A stretch of 64,000 nucleotides of DNA from contig NZ_LR134375.1 in the NCBI RefSeq assembly GCF_900637515.1, positions 1,075,952 through 1,139,951 of the forward strand, in the 5' to 3' direction. Position 1 is the stretch's first letter, and each line of letters opens with the position of its first letter. The DNA comes from Veillonella dispar. GTDB taxonomy: Bacteria > Bacillota > Negativicutes > Veillonellales > Veillonellaceae. Under the pieces are notes generated by a model, which was not told the origin of the DNA, ran no database searches, and saw only the letters and a program-made list of their open reading frames with translations. Positions 51,949 to 60,843 of the stretch are shown piece by piece. The position numbers and the translations under genes were made by a program.

Positions 51949-53010
51949 CTAACATACGCGATCGATAACAGCACCTCCTAATAATTGAGTGCCATTATAA
52001 AAGGCTACGGACTGACCTGGTGTAATAGCCCGTTGTGGTTCTTCAAAGATAACCTCCATCGTATCATCATCTAAGATACGTGCAGTACAAGGTGAAGGGT
52101 TCGCAGCGTAGCGGATTTTACCTTCTGCTTTTAATTCTTTATGAATTGTATCATCTAAGAAGTTATAGAACTTACAAATCATACGATTTGTAAAGAGTCG
52201 TTCATTAGGACCTACGATAACCTCATTGCGTTCACCATTAAAGCCAATAACATATAATGGGTGCTTGTATGCGATACCAAGACCCTTACGTTGGCCAATA
52301 GTGTAGTTAAATAAGCCATTATGCTTACCTAATACTTCACCATCTTCAGTAACGATATTACCAGATTTAGGTTTATCCTTCATTTCTTCTACCACGAGCT
52401 TTTGATAGTTCCCGTGAGGTAAGAAACAAATATCTACACTATCTGGTTTTTTAGCTACTGGTAAATCATATTCAGCAGCTAATTTACGTGTTTCAGTCTT
52501 ACATTGACCACCTAGTGGGAACATAAGATGACTCAAGATACGTTGGTTCATATTATACATAACATAACTTTGATCTTTTGTAGGATCAACGCCTTTATGT
52601 AACTCATACAAACCTGTTTCTTCATTATAATTAACCTGTGCATAGTGACCAGTAACCATATGTGTGGCCCCTAGTTCAAGTGCACGATTAAGCATCAAAT
52701 CAAACTTGATATTTTTGTTACAGAATACACAAGGATTTGGTGTACGACCATAGGCATATTCTTTTACAAAGTAATCTACCACATTATCGTAGAATACATC
52801 GCGAGCATCGATAACGTGATGCTCGATACCAAGAAAATCACACATCTTCTTAGCATCTGTTACAGCGAGGGGAACTGAATCATAAGGTGTACCACTCACC
52901 CACAGCCACAGGGTAATACCAAATACTTTATAGCCTTGTTTTAGTAGCATTGCAGCAGTTAAAGAACTGTCTACGCCACCACTCATAGCTACAGCGATAA
53001 CTTTTTCCAT
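51949..53010 (-). CDS. mnmA: tRNA 2-thiouridylase MnmA
   Basis: Thiolates U34 of tRNAs for Lys, Glu and Gln. The 353-residue protein has the PP-loop AMSGGVDSS at residues 8-16, the first catalytic cysteine in TPNPCVFCNKNIKF and the second in KPDSVDICFLP. The ATG at 53010 with AAAGGAG is chosen; the open frame extends to 53079 through the structured leader but lacks a better start. A MnmM homologue acting on the same nucleotide lies at 7471. Confidence 0.96.
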   Translation of the reverse strand: MEKVIAVAMSGGVDSSLTAAMLLKQGYKVFGITLWLWVSGTPYDSVPLAVTDAKKMCDFLGIEHHVIDARDVFYDNVVDYFVKEYAYGRTPNPCVFCNKNIKFDLMLNRALELGATHMVTGHYAQVNYNEETGLYELHKGVDPTKDQSYVMYNMNQRILSHLMFPLGGQCKTETRKLAAEYDLPVAKKPDSVDICFLPHGNYQKLVVEEMKDKPKSGNIVTEDGEVLGKHNGLFNYTIGQRKGLGIAYKHPLYVIGFNGERNEVIVGPNERLFTNRMICKFYNFLDDTIHKELKAEGKIRYAANPSPCTARILDDDTMEVIFEEPQRAITPGQSVAFYNGTQLLGGAVIDRVC

Positions 53011-53024
53011 ACTTTCTCCTTTTA

Positions 53025-53127
53025 ATGATCTCTTGATCATAAAACTAATCAGGGTGAAAGCCTGACGTGTAAAAAACACTAGTTCGGTGTAAAAGTCCGA
53101 GTAGTATTGCTATGAAATTATAGCAAT
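53025..53127 (-). promoter_or_regulatory. Multi-hairpin leader of mnmA
   Basis: Five consecutive short hairpins lie between promoter and gene: 53106-53127 (ATTGCTAT stem), 53084-53100 (TCGG/CCGA), 53067-53079 (GTGT/ACAC), 53049-53065 (TCAGG/CCTGA) and 53025-53040 (ATGATC/GATCAT), the last next to the Shine-Dalgarno. Two of them share a GGTG(T)AAA core on the plus strand. No known riboswitch was recognised. Confidence 0.5.
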
Positions 53128-53131
53128 TTAT

Positions 53132-53160
53132 ATTATAGCCTAGAACTAGGTATATTGAAA
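53132..53160 (-). promoter_or_regulatory. Likely mnmA promoter
   Basis: TTTCAA at 53160-53155, a 17-nt spacer and TATAAT at 53137-53132. The -10 is perfect and the -35 moderate. It would give a structured leader of about 115 nt before mnmA. Confidence 0.6.
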
Positions 53161-53171
53161 AGATTTGAAAC

Positions 53172-53206
53172 AAAAAGAATCCCTTTCTCAAAGAGAAAGA
53201 GATTCT
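53172..53206 (-). terminator. Terminator after the methionine gamma-lyase family gene
   Basis: A 14-bp stem (53176-53189 with 53193-53206, one G-U pair in the minus RNA) and a 3-nt loop, then TTTTTG. It begins 6 nt after the stop at 53212 and separates that operon from mnmA. Confidence 0.88.
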
Positions 53207-53211
53207 AACTG

Positions 53212-54450
53212 TTATCTATGTTTTAATATTTCTTCTGCAGCACCTAAAATGCCAAGCATGGAATGTTCAAACACAAGGCCACCTTGCATAAAAATCGTAT
53301 ACGGTGGACGAACAGGACCATCTGCACTTAATTCAATGGAGGAGCCTTGTACAAAGGTACCACCAGCCATGATAATTTTATCTTCATAACCAGGCATATC
53401 GCCAGGGATTGGATGTACATGAGCATCTACAGGAGAATAGGCTTGCATACCTACACAGAAGTGCTCCATTTCTTCCCCATTTTTTAGATTGATGGCTTGG
53501 ATCAAGTCATAGCGATCAGCATTTACCTTAGGGAATACATCATAGCCTAACAATTCACCTACCGCAGCCGTATATACGGCCCCTTTAAGTGCTTGCAATA
53601 CTACGTGAGGTGCCATAAATAAACCTTGGAAGAACAAGCGATAACCAGGAGCATAGGAGCCCATATGATCGCCAAGTCCTGGAGCAGTAAGTTGATAGGC
53701 TGCATCTTCTACAAGGTCTTCTCTACCAACAATATAACCACCAGTTGGTGCCAAACCGCCACCTGCATTTTTAATGAGAGAGCCCGCCATAATATCGGCA
53801 CCAGCTTCTAATGGTTCTTGTAACTCTGTAAATTCGCCATAGCAATTATCTACAAAACAAATGGTGTTAGGATTTTTAGCTTTTACAGCATCTACAATGA
53901 TCTTAATATCGGCAATAGATAATGGTTCACGCGTACTATAGCCGCGAGAACGTTGAATGACTACTACTCGCGTATTATCATTCACAGCGTTAGCAATGGC
54001 CTCCACATCATAGGTATTATCTTTTAAAGGCACCTCAGTATAGGTAAACCCTTTTTCTACTAAGGAACCACGTACTTTACGAGCAGCACCAATTACGGAT
54101 TGCATTGTATCGTAAGGAGCGCCAACGGCATAGATAAATTCTTTACCTTTAGAACCATTCCCCATTAAGGAAATCAACGTTGTTGCTAGTGCGTGTGTAC
54201 CAGATACAAAATGAGGACGAACGATAGCCTTTTCACCTTTAAATACATAGGCAAATACTTCATCTAATTTTTCACGTCCCACATCGTTATAACCATAACC
54301 AGTAGTACATGTGAAATGATAATCAGATACTTGGCATTCTTTAAATGCTTCTAATACTTTTTTTGTATTAGCTAAAGCAATAGGTTCAAATTTCTTAAAT
54401 TCTGGTTCCGCCATTTCAAGGGCTTTACTACGTATTTCTTCTAATGTCAT
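53212..54450 (-). CDS. PLP-dependent methionine gamma-lyase/aluminium resistance family protein
   Basis: A 412-residue PLP enzyme of the Cys/Met metabolism superfamily, of the YnbB branch annotated as aluminium resistance or cystathionine beta-lyase-like. It has TTGYGYNDVGREKLDEVFA, HFVSGTHALATTL, VFIDNCYGEF-type (CFVDNCYGEFTE) and the PLP lysine in GSLIKNAGGGLAPTGG. The start at 54450 overlaps the miaA stop (ATGA). The miaA-hfq-ynbB neighbourhood is seen in Bacillus; hfq is not present here. Reaction not established. Confidence 0.87.
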   Translation of the reverse strand: MTLEEIRSKALEMAEPEFKKFEPIALANTKKVLEAFKECQVSDYHFTCTTGYGYNDVGREKLDEVFAYVFKGEKAIVRPHFVSGTHALATTLISLMGNGSKGKEFIYAVGAPYDTMQSVIGAARKVRGSLVEKGFTYTEVPLKDNTYDVEAIANAVNDNTRVVVIQRSRGYSTREPLSIADIKIIVDAVKAKNPNTICFVDNCYGEFTELQEPLEAGADIMAGSLIKNAGGGLAPTGGYIVGREDLVEDAAYQLTAPGLGDHMGSYAPGYRLFFQGLFMAPHVVLQALKGAVYTAAVGELLGYDVFPKVNADRYDLIQAINLKNGEEMEHFCVGMQAYSPVDAHVHPIPGDMPGYEDKIIMAGGTFVQGSSIELSADGPVRPPYTIFMQGGLVFEHSMLGILGAAEEILKHR

Positions 54451-55376
54451 GCTAATCCTTCTCTACGGATTAAATCCATAGCTTTATTAAATATAAAATC
54501 TTTAGATGTATCGTTATCAATATGTATCCATTCAATATATGGCATACGTTTATACCAAGTAATTTGGCGCTTTGCAAAATGTCGTGTATTCTTCTTGATT
54601 AAATCACGACATTCATCAAGTGTAATACGGCCATTTATATATTCTACAACCTCTTTATAACCAATGCCTTTAAAAGCTTGGCAATCTGGATTTACTCCAG
54701 ATTTAAGAAGTTGCTCTACTTCTTCAATCAAACCTATATCAAACATCATATCAACGCGTAAATTAATGCGTTCATATAACTTATCACGGTCTCTCATAAG
54801 ACCTATAACAGGTCCTTTATAAGATACACCATCTTTTGTTTGATTACGTAATGAATCTACATCACCATGATGCAATATCTCAATAGCCCGATACAAACGA
54901 TGTTTGTCATTATATTGTATCTCTATATTATGTTCTTTACCTAATGTGAAAGCATAGTCTCGTAAGCCTTCAATACCTTTTGTATTATAAAGCTCATCAA
55001 GTTTTGCTCGTAAATTTTCATCAGGCTTAACATCATTAAAGTTATAGTTCTCCAATAATGATTGAACATACAGTCCTGTGCCACCAGATAAAATAGGAAG
55101 AATATTCTGATCTTTTAAACTAGCGATAATCTCTTTCGCTTGGTCTTGAAAAATAGATACCGAATATGAATCATTTGGTTCTAGTATATCAATGAGATGA
55201 TGTTTTACCCTATTAAGTTCATCCATCGATGGTTTAGCGGTACCAATATTGAGTTGTTTATATACTTGGTAAGCATCACCAGAAATAACCTCAGCATTAA
55301 GTTGTTCAGCTAATTCCAAGGTAAGATCAGTTTTGCCTACCGCCGTAGGTCCAACGATGGTAATTAAGGGATTCAC
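54447..55376 (-). CDS. miaA: tRNA dimethylallyltransferase
   Basis: Adds a dimethylallyl group to A37 of tRNAs reading UNN codons, the substrate of MiaB. The 309-residue protein has the P-loop GPTAVGKTDL at residues 9-18, SGDAYQVYKQLNIGTAKP, GGTGLYVQSLL and a C-terminal RQITWYKR. The start is GTG at 55376, overlapping the upstream methyltransferase stop by 4 nt, with AAGGAG 5 nt before. miaB, the next enzyme, is further upstream in the same block. Confidence 0.96.
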   Translation of the reverse strand: MNPLITIVGPTAVGKTDLTLELAEQLNAEVISGDAYQVYKQLNIGTAKPSMDELNRVKHHLIDILEPNDSYSVSIFQDQAKEIIASLKDQNILPILSGGTGLYVQSLLENYNFNDVKPDENLRAKLDELYNTKGIEGLRDYAFTLGKEHNIEIQYNDKHRLYRAIEILHHGDVDSLRNQTKDGVSYKGPVIGLMRDRDKLYERINLRVDMMFDIGLIEEVEQLLKSGVNPDCQAFKGIGYKEVVEYINGRITLDECRDLIKKNTRHFAKRQITWYKRMPYIEWIHIDNDTSKDFIFNKAMDLIRREGLA

Positions 55377-56185
55377 ATTAACTCCTTCATATATACACCA
55401 TAGCCTATGCGGCTATACTTTCCCCCCACCCATTGATGAGGTGGATACTTTTGAAAGACCGAACTAAAGGGTCGTTCTTTTATAATAACACCATATCTAG
55501 CAACGCGCATAGCTTGCGACATAATTATATCATCAATGTGACTTTCTACAGTATGACCACGAAGCGGCTTAAATTGTGGACTTTCCTCTACAGGCACTTC
55601 AAACATGGGATCAAAATAAATAATATCTACACTATTATCTGATAGGTTAGGTAAATAGTTTTCATAGGTCGCATGTTGTACCTGAATACGTCGTAACGCA
55701 TTTGTTACACTATCCTCACTATGAATATAATGAGCCAATCCATAGGAAGTAGCAAGCCATATAGGAAACGAACCTTCTAATCCTTGTATCTCTACATTAG
55801 GAAAAGCATAACTAACAATAATGCTATCACTAGCTAGGCCTATAGTAGAGTCGAGAAATGTAAACTGCTGTCCATCAAGTATGCCTTTTTTATCCAGAAT
55901 AGTTTGAACAGCATTAACTAGATGATCTCCTTCACCACGTTCTATACGTAATATACGTAGTTGTGCCATGGAAAGGTGAAAGCTATGTTGCTTATTTTCA
56001 GGAAAATGGATGGTTAATTCAGATCCTGAAAGAACTGCAATATATTCACATTGATATTCTCTAAATAATGCCGGTATAGATGATTTTCCACGTTTTATAT
56101 AGGTCATATGCATAGAGGAAGCCAATGCCTTGGCTTCCTCCTGAATGGCCTCATTAGATTTTTGAGATGTAGTTAAAATATTCAT
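55373..56185 (-). CDS. Class I methyltransferase, RsmJ-like
   Basis: A 270-residue protein with an RsmJ-type SAM domain: FLDSTIGLASDSIIVSYAFP around residue 125, the catalytic-region motif IIYFDPMFEVP near 190 and a C-terminal GYGVYMKEL. RsmJ methylates G1516 of 16S rRNA in E. coli. The N-terminal 115 residues are less typical. It lies between mutL (1 nt gap) and miaA (4-nt overlap), so it is expressed with them. Target inferred from family only. Confidence 0.8.
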   Translation of the reverse strand: MNILTTSQKSNEAIQEEAKALASSMHMTYIKRGKSSIPALFREYQCEYIAVLSGSELTIHFPENKQHSFHLSMAQLRILRIERGEGDHLVNAVQTILDKKGILDGQQFTFLDSTIGLASDSIIVSYAFPNVEIQGLEGSFPIWLATSYGLAHYIHSEDSVTNALRRIQVQHATYENYLPNLSDNSVDIIYFDPMFEVPVEESPQFKPLRGHTVESHIDDIIMSQAMRVARYGVIIKERPFSSVFQKYPPHQWVGGKYSRIGYGVYMKELM

Positions 56186-56186
56186 A

Positions 56187-58208
56187 TTAAGACCGTAAGA
56201 ATAATTTACCTAATTCATCAGGTGTAAATTTAATAATTGTTGGTCGACCATGAGGACATACATAAGGCTTTTCAGTACTAAATAAATCCTCAATTAAGGT
56301 AGTCATTTGATACATATTAAGGTTATGACCTGCCTTGATGGCCCCTCTACAAGATGCATAGGCTAGCATTTCATGACGCAACTGAGCCTTTGTAGGTTGT
56401 TGGTGGTCATGTAAGTAAGAAAATACATATTGGAGAATTTCAAACGCCTTAGATTCTACTAAATCTACAGGAGCGCCTACAAGTTTTATCTTTGTAGGAC
56501 CACCTAATTCGATATCAAATCCAAGATCCAGTAATATTTCTCGTTCTTCCTCTACTAAATTCATTTCATCATCTGTGGCCTCACTATATTGAGGTACTAG
56601 AATAGATTGCATAGGAATTGCTTCAGAGGACTTACAAAGCTTATCATAACGTACACGTTCATGGGCCGCATGTTGATCTATAATATAGAGATCATCACCC
56701 TTTTTAGCCAAAATATAACAAGAAGCAACTTGTCCCATAGGTAAGAATCCAGAATTTTGAATCGTACGTTCTTCTGTATTATCTTCCCGAATATCGTGAG
56801 CTAAGGCCTTAAATCTTTCTACATCCTCTTTCGTATAACTAGTATATTCGGTAGGGACAGCATCAAAACTTTCATCTGTAAAGGAAGACTGTTCATACGT
56901 CGCCTTTGGCGCAGGTGGTGTGTAGCCCTTAGTTTTAAGATTCTCCACAAACTGCGCAGTTTCACTGCGCATGACTTCATACCCTTTTGTACGTCGTCCA
57001 CCAAAGACCTTATCAAAATCTACCGCTGTTGCTATATGTTCAGCAGACTGCATCTCATCTTCTACCACAGAAGGTGTTCGATACGAATCATACGTACTAT
57101 TGCCAGCGGAAGATGAACTACTATTACTATCCCTATCCCTATTGTTACTATTGAAGTCAACTCCATTAGTGACTATACCACTCATATAAGAGGATGATTC
57201 GCGTTCATAACGCTCATGGAGAGGATTATTTAAGGCATTTAAAATACCATGATAAACGGCTTTAAATATAATCTTATCATCAGAGAATTTTACTTCACTC
57301 TTACGAGGATGGACATTAATATCAACCATCTCAGCAGGAACAGTAATATTTAGAACTACTAAAGGATGACCATTTTTCGGCAATAATGCGTGATATGCAT
57401 TATCGATAGCCTTCATTATAGTTTTATCAGAAATAACGCGGTTATTAACGATAATAGTCTGCCAAATTCTCGTGCTTTTTAGAAGTGTAGGTTTACTCAC
57501 CACACCGTCGATATAGATAGAGTCACTTTCATAAGCAACAGTGAAAATATCATCCTTAGTTTTATAGCCATATAGGGCAGCTACAGTATCACCAATATTG
57601 CCATTTCCAGGCGTAATAATAGCCACTCGATCATCGATAATGAGCTTAAAGGAAATGTGTGGATTACTAAGAGCTAATTTTCCCACAATATCTTGAATCT
57701 TAGAAGATTCTGTGCGTTCCGTTTTCAAGAATTTACGACGGGCTGGCGTATTATAGAACAGATCTCTAATTTCAATTGTTGTGCCAGGTGCTGCACCGTA
57801 AGGAATACAATCGGTAAAAGTACCACCATCTACGGTAATACGAGTCCCTAAATCAGCATCTGCTTTACGTGTAGTCATGGAAAAATGAGATACAGAGGCA
57901 ATACTAGCCAATGCTTCACCACGGAAGCCGAGGGATGCAATATCAAATAAATCCTCTACATGCTGAATTTTAGATGTAGCATGGCGTAAGATTGCTAACC
58001 GCGCATCCTCTTCAGTCATACCAATGCCATTATCGGTAATGCGCATATACGCCACACCACCATCTCCAATTTCTACCTCTATATTAGTAGCAGAAGCATC
58101 GATAGAGTTTTCAATGAGCTCTTTAATAACTGATGCGGGGCGCTCAACGACTTCACCAGCAGCTATCTTATTGATTGTGGTTTCATCCAAAACATGAATG
58201 GTAGCCAT
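56187..58208 (-). CDS. mutL: DNA mismatch repair protein MutL
   Basis: GHKL ATPase that links MutS recognition to strand incision. The 673-residue protein has the ATPase motifs ELIENSIDASA, RITDNGIGM and GFRGEALASI, a poorly conserved linker rich in Ser and Asn (about 340-400), and a C-terminal endonuclease domain with DQHAAHERVRYD, ASCRGAIKAG and CPHGRPT. The endonuclease motif DQHA(X)2E(X)4E has Asp in the last position. The start overlaps the mutS stop by 1 nt. Confidence 0.96.
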   Translation of the reverse strand: MATIHVLDETTINKIAAGEVVERPASVIKELIENSIDASATNIEVEIGDGGVAYMRITDNGIGMTEEDARLAILRHATSKIQHVEDLFDIASLGFRGEALASIASVSHFSMTTRKADADLGTRITVDGGTFTDCIPYGAAPGTTIEIRDLFYNTPARRKFLKTERTESSKIQDIVGKLALSNPHISFKLIIDDRVAIITPGNGNIGDTVAALYGYKTKDDIFTVAYESDSIYIDGVVSKPTLLKSTRIWQTIIVNNRVISDKTIMKAIDNAYHALLPKNGHPLVVLNITVPAEMVDINVHPRKSEVKFSDDKIIFKAVYHGILNALNNPLHERYERESSSYMSGIVTNGVDFNSNNRDRDSNSSSSSAGNSTYDSYRTPSVVEDEMQSAEHIATAVDFDKVFGGRRTKGYEVMRSETAQFVENLKTKGYTPPAPKATYEQSSFTDESFDAVPTEYTSYTKEDVERFKALAHDIREDNTEERTIQNSGFLPMGQVASCYILAKKGDDLYIIDQHAAHERVRYDKLCKSSEAIPMQSILVPQYSEATDDEMNLVEEEREILLDLGFDIELGGPTKIKLVGAPVDLVESKAFEILQYVFSYLHDHQQPTKAQLRHEMLAYASCRGAIKAGHNLNMYQMTTLIEDLFSTEKPYVCPHGRPTIIKFTPDELGKLFLRS

Positions 58209-60841
58209 TATTTCCCGCCTCCTTTACGAGCCTCCTCTTGTAGTTCATATAATTTATTTAATGCTTCAATAGGTGTCATGCTCATTACATCCACTTCCAG
58301 TAAGCTATCAACTACTGAATGAGTAAATAAGTTACCTAGTGGAGAATCACTCACTTGTTTAGTGGTTGGTTTTACCACATTAGTAGGTTGACCGCCAATC
58401 ACACGATTATTTAAATCACTAGCATCATGACTTTGATCTTCCAAGGATTCCAAAATCACTTCTGCTCGTTTTAATACAGAATTAGGTAAACCAGCCAGTC
58501 TAGCTACGTGAATACCATAGCTTCGGTCTGCACCACCTTTAATGATGCGGCGCAAGAATGCTACATCTTTACCTTTTTCTTTTACTGCTACAGTATAATT
58601 CTTTAATTTACTATAGCTTTCCTCTAAACAGATTAACTCATGGTAATGTGTAGCAAATAATGTCTTGCCATGAATATGCTTACAAATATGCTCCACTACA
58701 GCTTGGGCGATACTCAATCCATCAAAGGTGCTCGTACCACGACCAATTTCGTCGAGAATAATCAAGCTATTGTGTGTGGCATTTTCTAATATATATGCTA
58801 CCTCTTTCATTTCTACCATAAAGGTACTTTGACCAGTAGAAATATCATCACTAGCACCTACGCGCGTAAAGATACGATCTACAGGTGAAATAGATGCCTC
58901 CCGAGCAGGAATAAAAGAGCCGATTTGAGCCATAATCATTAAAATTGCCGCTTGACGCATATACGTTGATTTACCTGCCATGTTAGGTCCTGTAATGAGC
59001 AAGAACTCCTCATCATCATGATTTAAAAAGATATCATTCGGTACAAAGACCTCACGTTTTAAGAATTTTTCAATAACAGGATGACGACCATCGCGAATAT
59101 TAATTTGTCCATTCATTACAATGGTAGGACAAATATAATTCTCTTCATAGCCTACAAGTGCTAAGGAACCTAATACATCAAGCTCAGCAAGAGCACGAGC
59201 TGTCTCTTGTACATCTTTTATAACGAGTTTAATATCATTTCGTAATTGTTGATATAGTTCATATTCTAAGGCGATTATCTTATCTTTAGCGCTGAGAATT
59301 TTGATTTCAAACTCTTTTAATTCCGGTGTAATATAACGCTCTGCATTGGCTAAAGTTTGTTTTCGAATGAAATAATCCGGTACTTGTTCAGATTTACTAT
59401 GAGATACTTCAAAATAGTAACCAAACACCTTATTATAGCCAGTTTTAATTTTAGATAAACCGGTAGCCTCTTTAATATCAGCTTCCATCTTGGCTAACCA
59501 TTGTTCGCTATTCGTAGCCAATGAACGTAGTTCATCTAAATCCGGATTAAAACCATCCTTAATAACTCGACCCTCTTTTAATGTCAGTGCAGGCTGATCA
59601 GCAATAGCACGACATAATAGGTCATAAATATCTTTATGATCTTGAATACAATCATTGATAGAAGTTAATGATAAACTGGCACATGTACTTAATACATTTT
59701 TAATATCTGGTAAAACAGCTAATGATTCACGAAGTGCTGTTAAGTCCCTTGGGGACACAGATCCAGTTTCTACACGTCCTACAATACGCTCAAAATCATA
59801 AATGCAGTCCAGTAAGCTACGGATATGGGAACGTTCTGCACCACGTGTAATCAGTTCTGCTACAGCGGCTTGTCTACGCTGAATTTGATTAACATCCGTC
59901 AACGGACTTTCGAGCCATTGTTTTAAAAGACGAGCCCCCATTGGTGTCAATGTACGATCAAGTACATCAAGTAATGTACCTTTTTGACCACCATCACGTA
60001 AGTTATGAGTAATCTCTAAATGGCGCAAAGAAGATGTATCTAAAATCAAACGATTTCCGACACTCAATTGATGAACATAGTTAATGTGAGAAATTTCAGA
60101 CTTAATGATATCCTCTAAATATAAGAGCATATAGCCCAAAGCTTCCCATACATCCTCTTCCATGAGACCTAGATCACCAAAGTGAGTAACCGCCTTTTCC
60201 GCTACTTCGCGCTGTGTATGATATGTACTAAATGGAGATAATACAATATTACTGAATTGATTATCCATAAAGTCTTTTATATCTTGCGGTAATACTGTTC
60301 CCTCAGGCAATATAATTTCACTTGGACGATACATGCTGAGAGCATCAAACATATCGCTTCGTTTTTCACAATCAGTAATGCGATGCCAAATAACTTCCCC
60401 TGTAGATACATCAGAAAATACGAGTATCCATGCATCTTTTACCATATAAAATAACGCTAAAAAGTTGTTTGATCGTGCATCATTACCATTTTCAGTCATT
60501 ACAGTCCCTGGTGTGATGACCTTAATAACATCACGCTTAACGATGCCTTTAACTGCTTTAGGATCTTCTAATTGTTCACATATAGCAACCTTATAACCTT
60601 TTTTTACCAATGTTTCAATATAACTTTCAGCAGCATGAAAAGGAACGCCACACATAGGTGTGCGTTCCTCATCTCCTGTTGGGCGACCGGTTAAGGTTAT
60701 ATTAAGTTCACGAGATGCAATTAATGCATCATCATTAAATAATTCATAAAAGTCACCTAAACGAAAGAACAGTAATTCTTCAGAATATCTAGATTTAATA
60801 TCTAAATACTGCTCCATCATAGGTGTTTGCTTTTTTGCCAT
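58208..60841 (-). CDS. mutS: DNA mismatch repair protein MutS
   Basis: Mismatch-recognition ATPase. The 877-residue protein has the N-terminal mismatch-binding motif RLGDFYELF near residue 30, connector and lever domains, and a C-terminal ATPase with Walker A GPNMAGKSTYMRQ and the DEIGRGTSTFDG Walker B and D-loop. The ATG at 60841 with AAGGGG is chosen; the open frame continues 36 nt into miaB. It follows miaB, overlapping by none at this start, in the common order miaB-mutS-mutL. Confidence 0.97.
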   Translation of the reverse strand: MAKKQTPMMEQYLDIKSRYSEELLFFRLGDFYELFNDDALIASRELNITLTGRPTGDEERTPMCGVPFHAAESYIETLVKKGYKVAICEQLEDPKAVKGIVKRDVIKVITPGTVMTENGNDARSNNFLALFYMVKDAWILVFSDVSTGEVIWHRITDCEKRSDMFDALSMYRPSEIILPEGTVLPQDIKDFMDNQFSNIVLSPFSTYHTQREVAEKAVTHFGDLGLMEEDVWEALGYMLLYLEDIIKSEISHINYVHQLSVGNRLILDTSSLRHLEITHNLRDGGQKGTLLDVLDRTLTPMGARLLKQWLESPLTDVNQIQRRQAAVAELITRGAERSHIRSLLDCIYDFERIVGRVETGSVSPRDLTALRESLAVLPDIKNVLSTCASLSLTSINDCIQDHKDIYDLLCRAIADQPALTLKEGRVIKDGFNPDLDELRSLATNSEQWLAKMEADIKEATGLSKIKTGYNKVFGYYFEVSHSKSEQVPDYFIRKQTLANAERYITPELKEFEIKILSAKDKIIALEYELYQQLRNDIKLVIKDVQETARALAELDVLGSLALVGYEENYICPTIVMNGQINIRDGRHPVIEKFLKREVFVPNDIFLNHDDEEFLLITGPNMAGKSTYMRQAAILMIMAQIGSFIPAREASISPVDRIFTRVGASDDISTGQSTFMVEMKEVAYILENATHNSLIILDEIGRGTSTFDGLSIAQAVVEHICKHIHGKTLFATHYHELICLEESYSKLKNYTVAVKEKGKDVAFLRRIIKGGADRSYGIHVARLAGLPNSVLKRAEVILESLEDQSHDASDLNNRVIGGQPTNVVKPTTKQVSDSPLGNLFTHSVVDSLLEVDVMSMTPIEALNKLYELQEEARKGGGK

Positions 60842-60843
60842 AC

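Noticed and set aside
53049-53100. Known riboswitch (cobalamin or THF type) in the mnmA leader because of GGTGAAAG-like strings
   Set aside because: The string is on the plus strand, opposite to transcription, and the rest of those consensus cores is missing.
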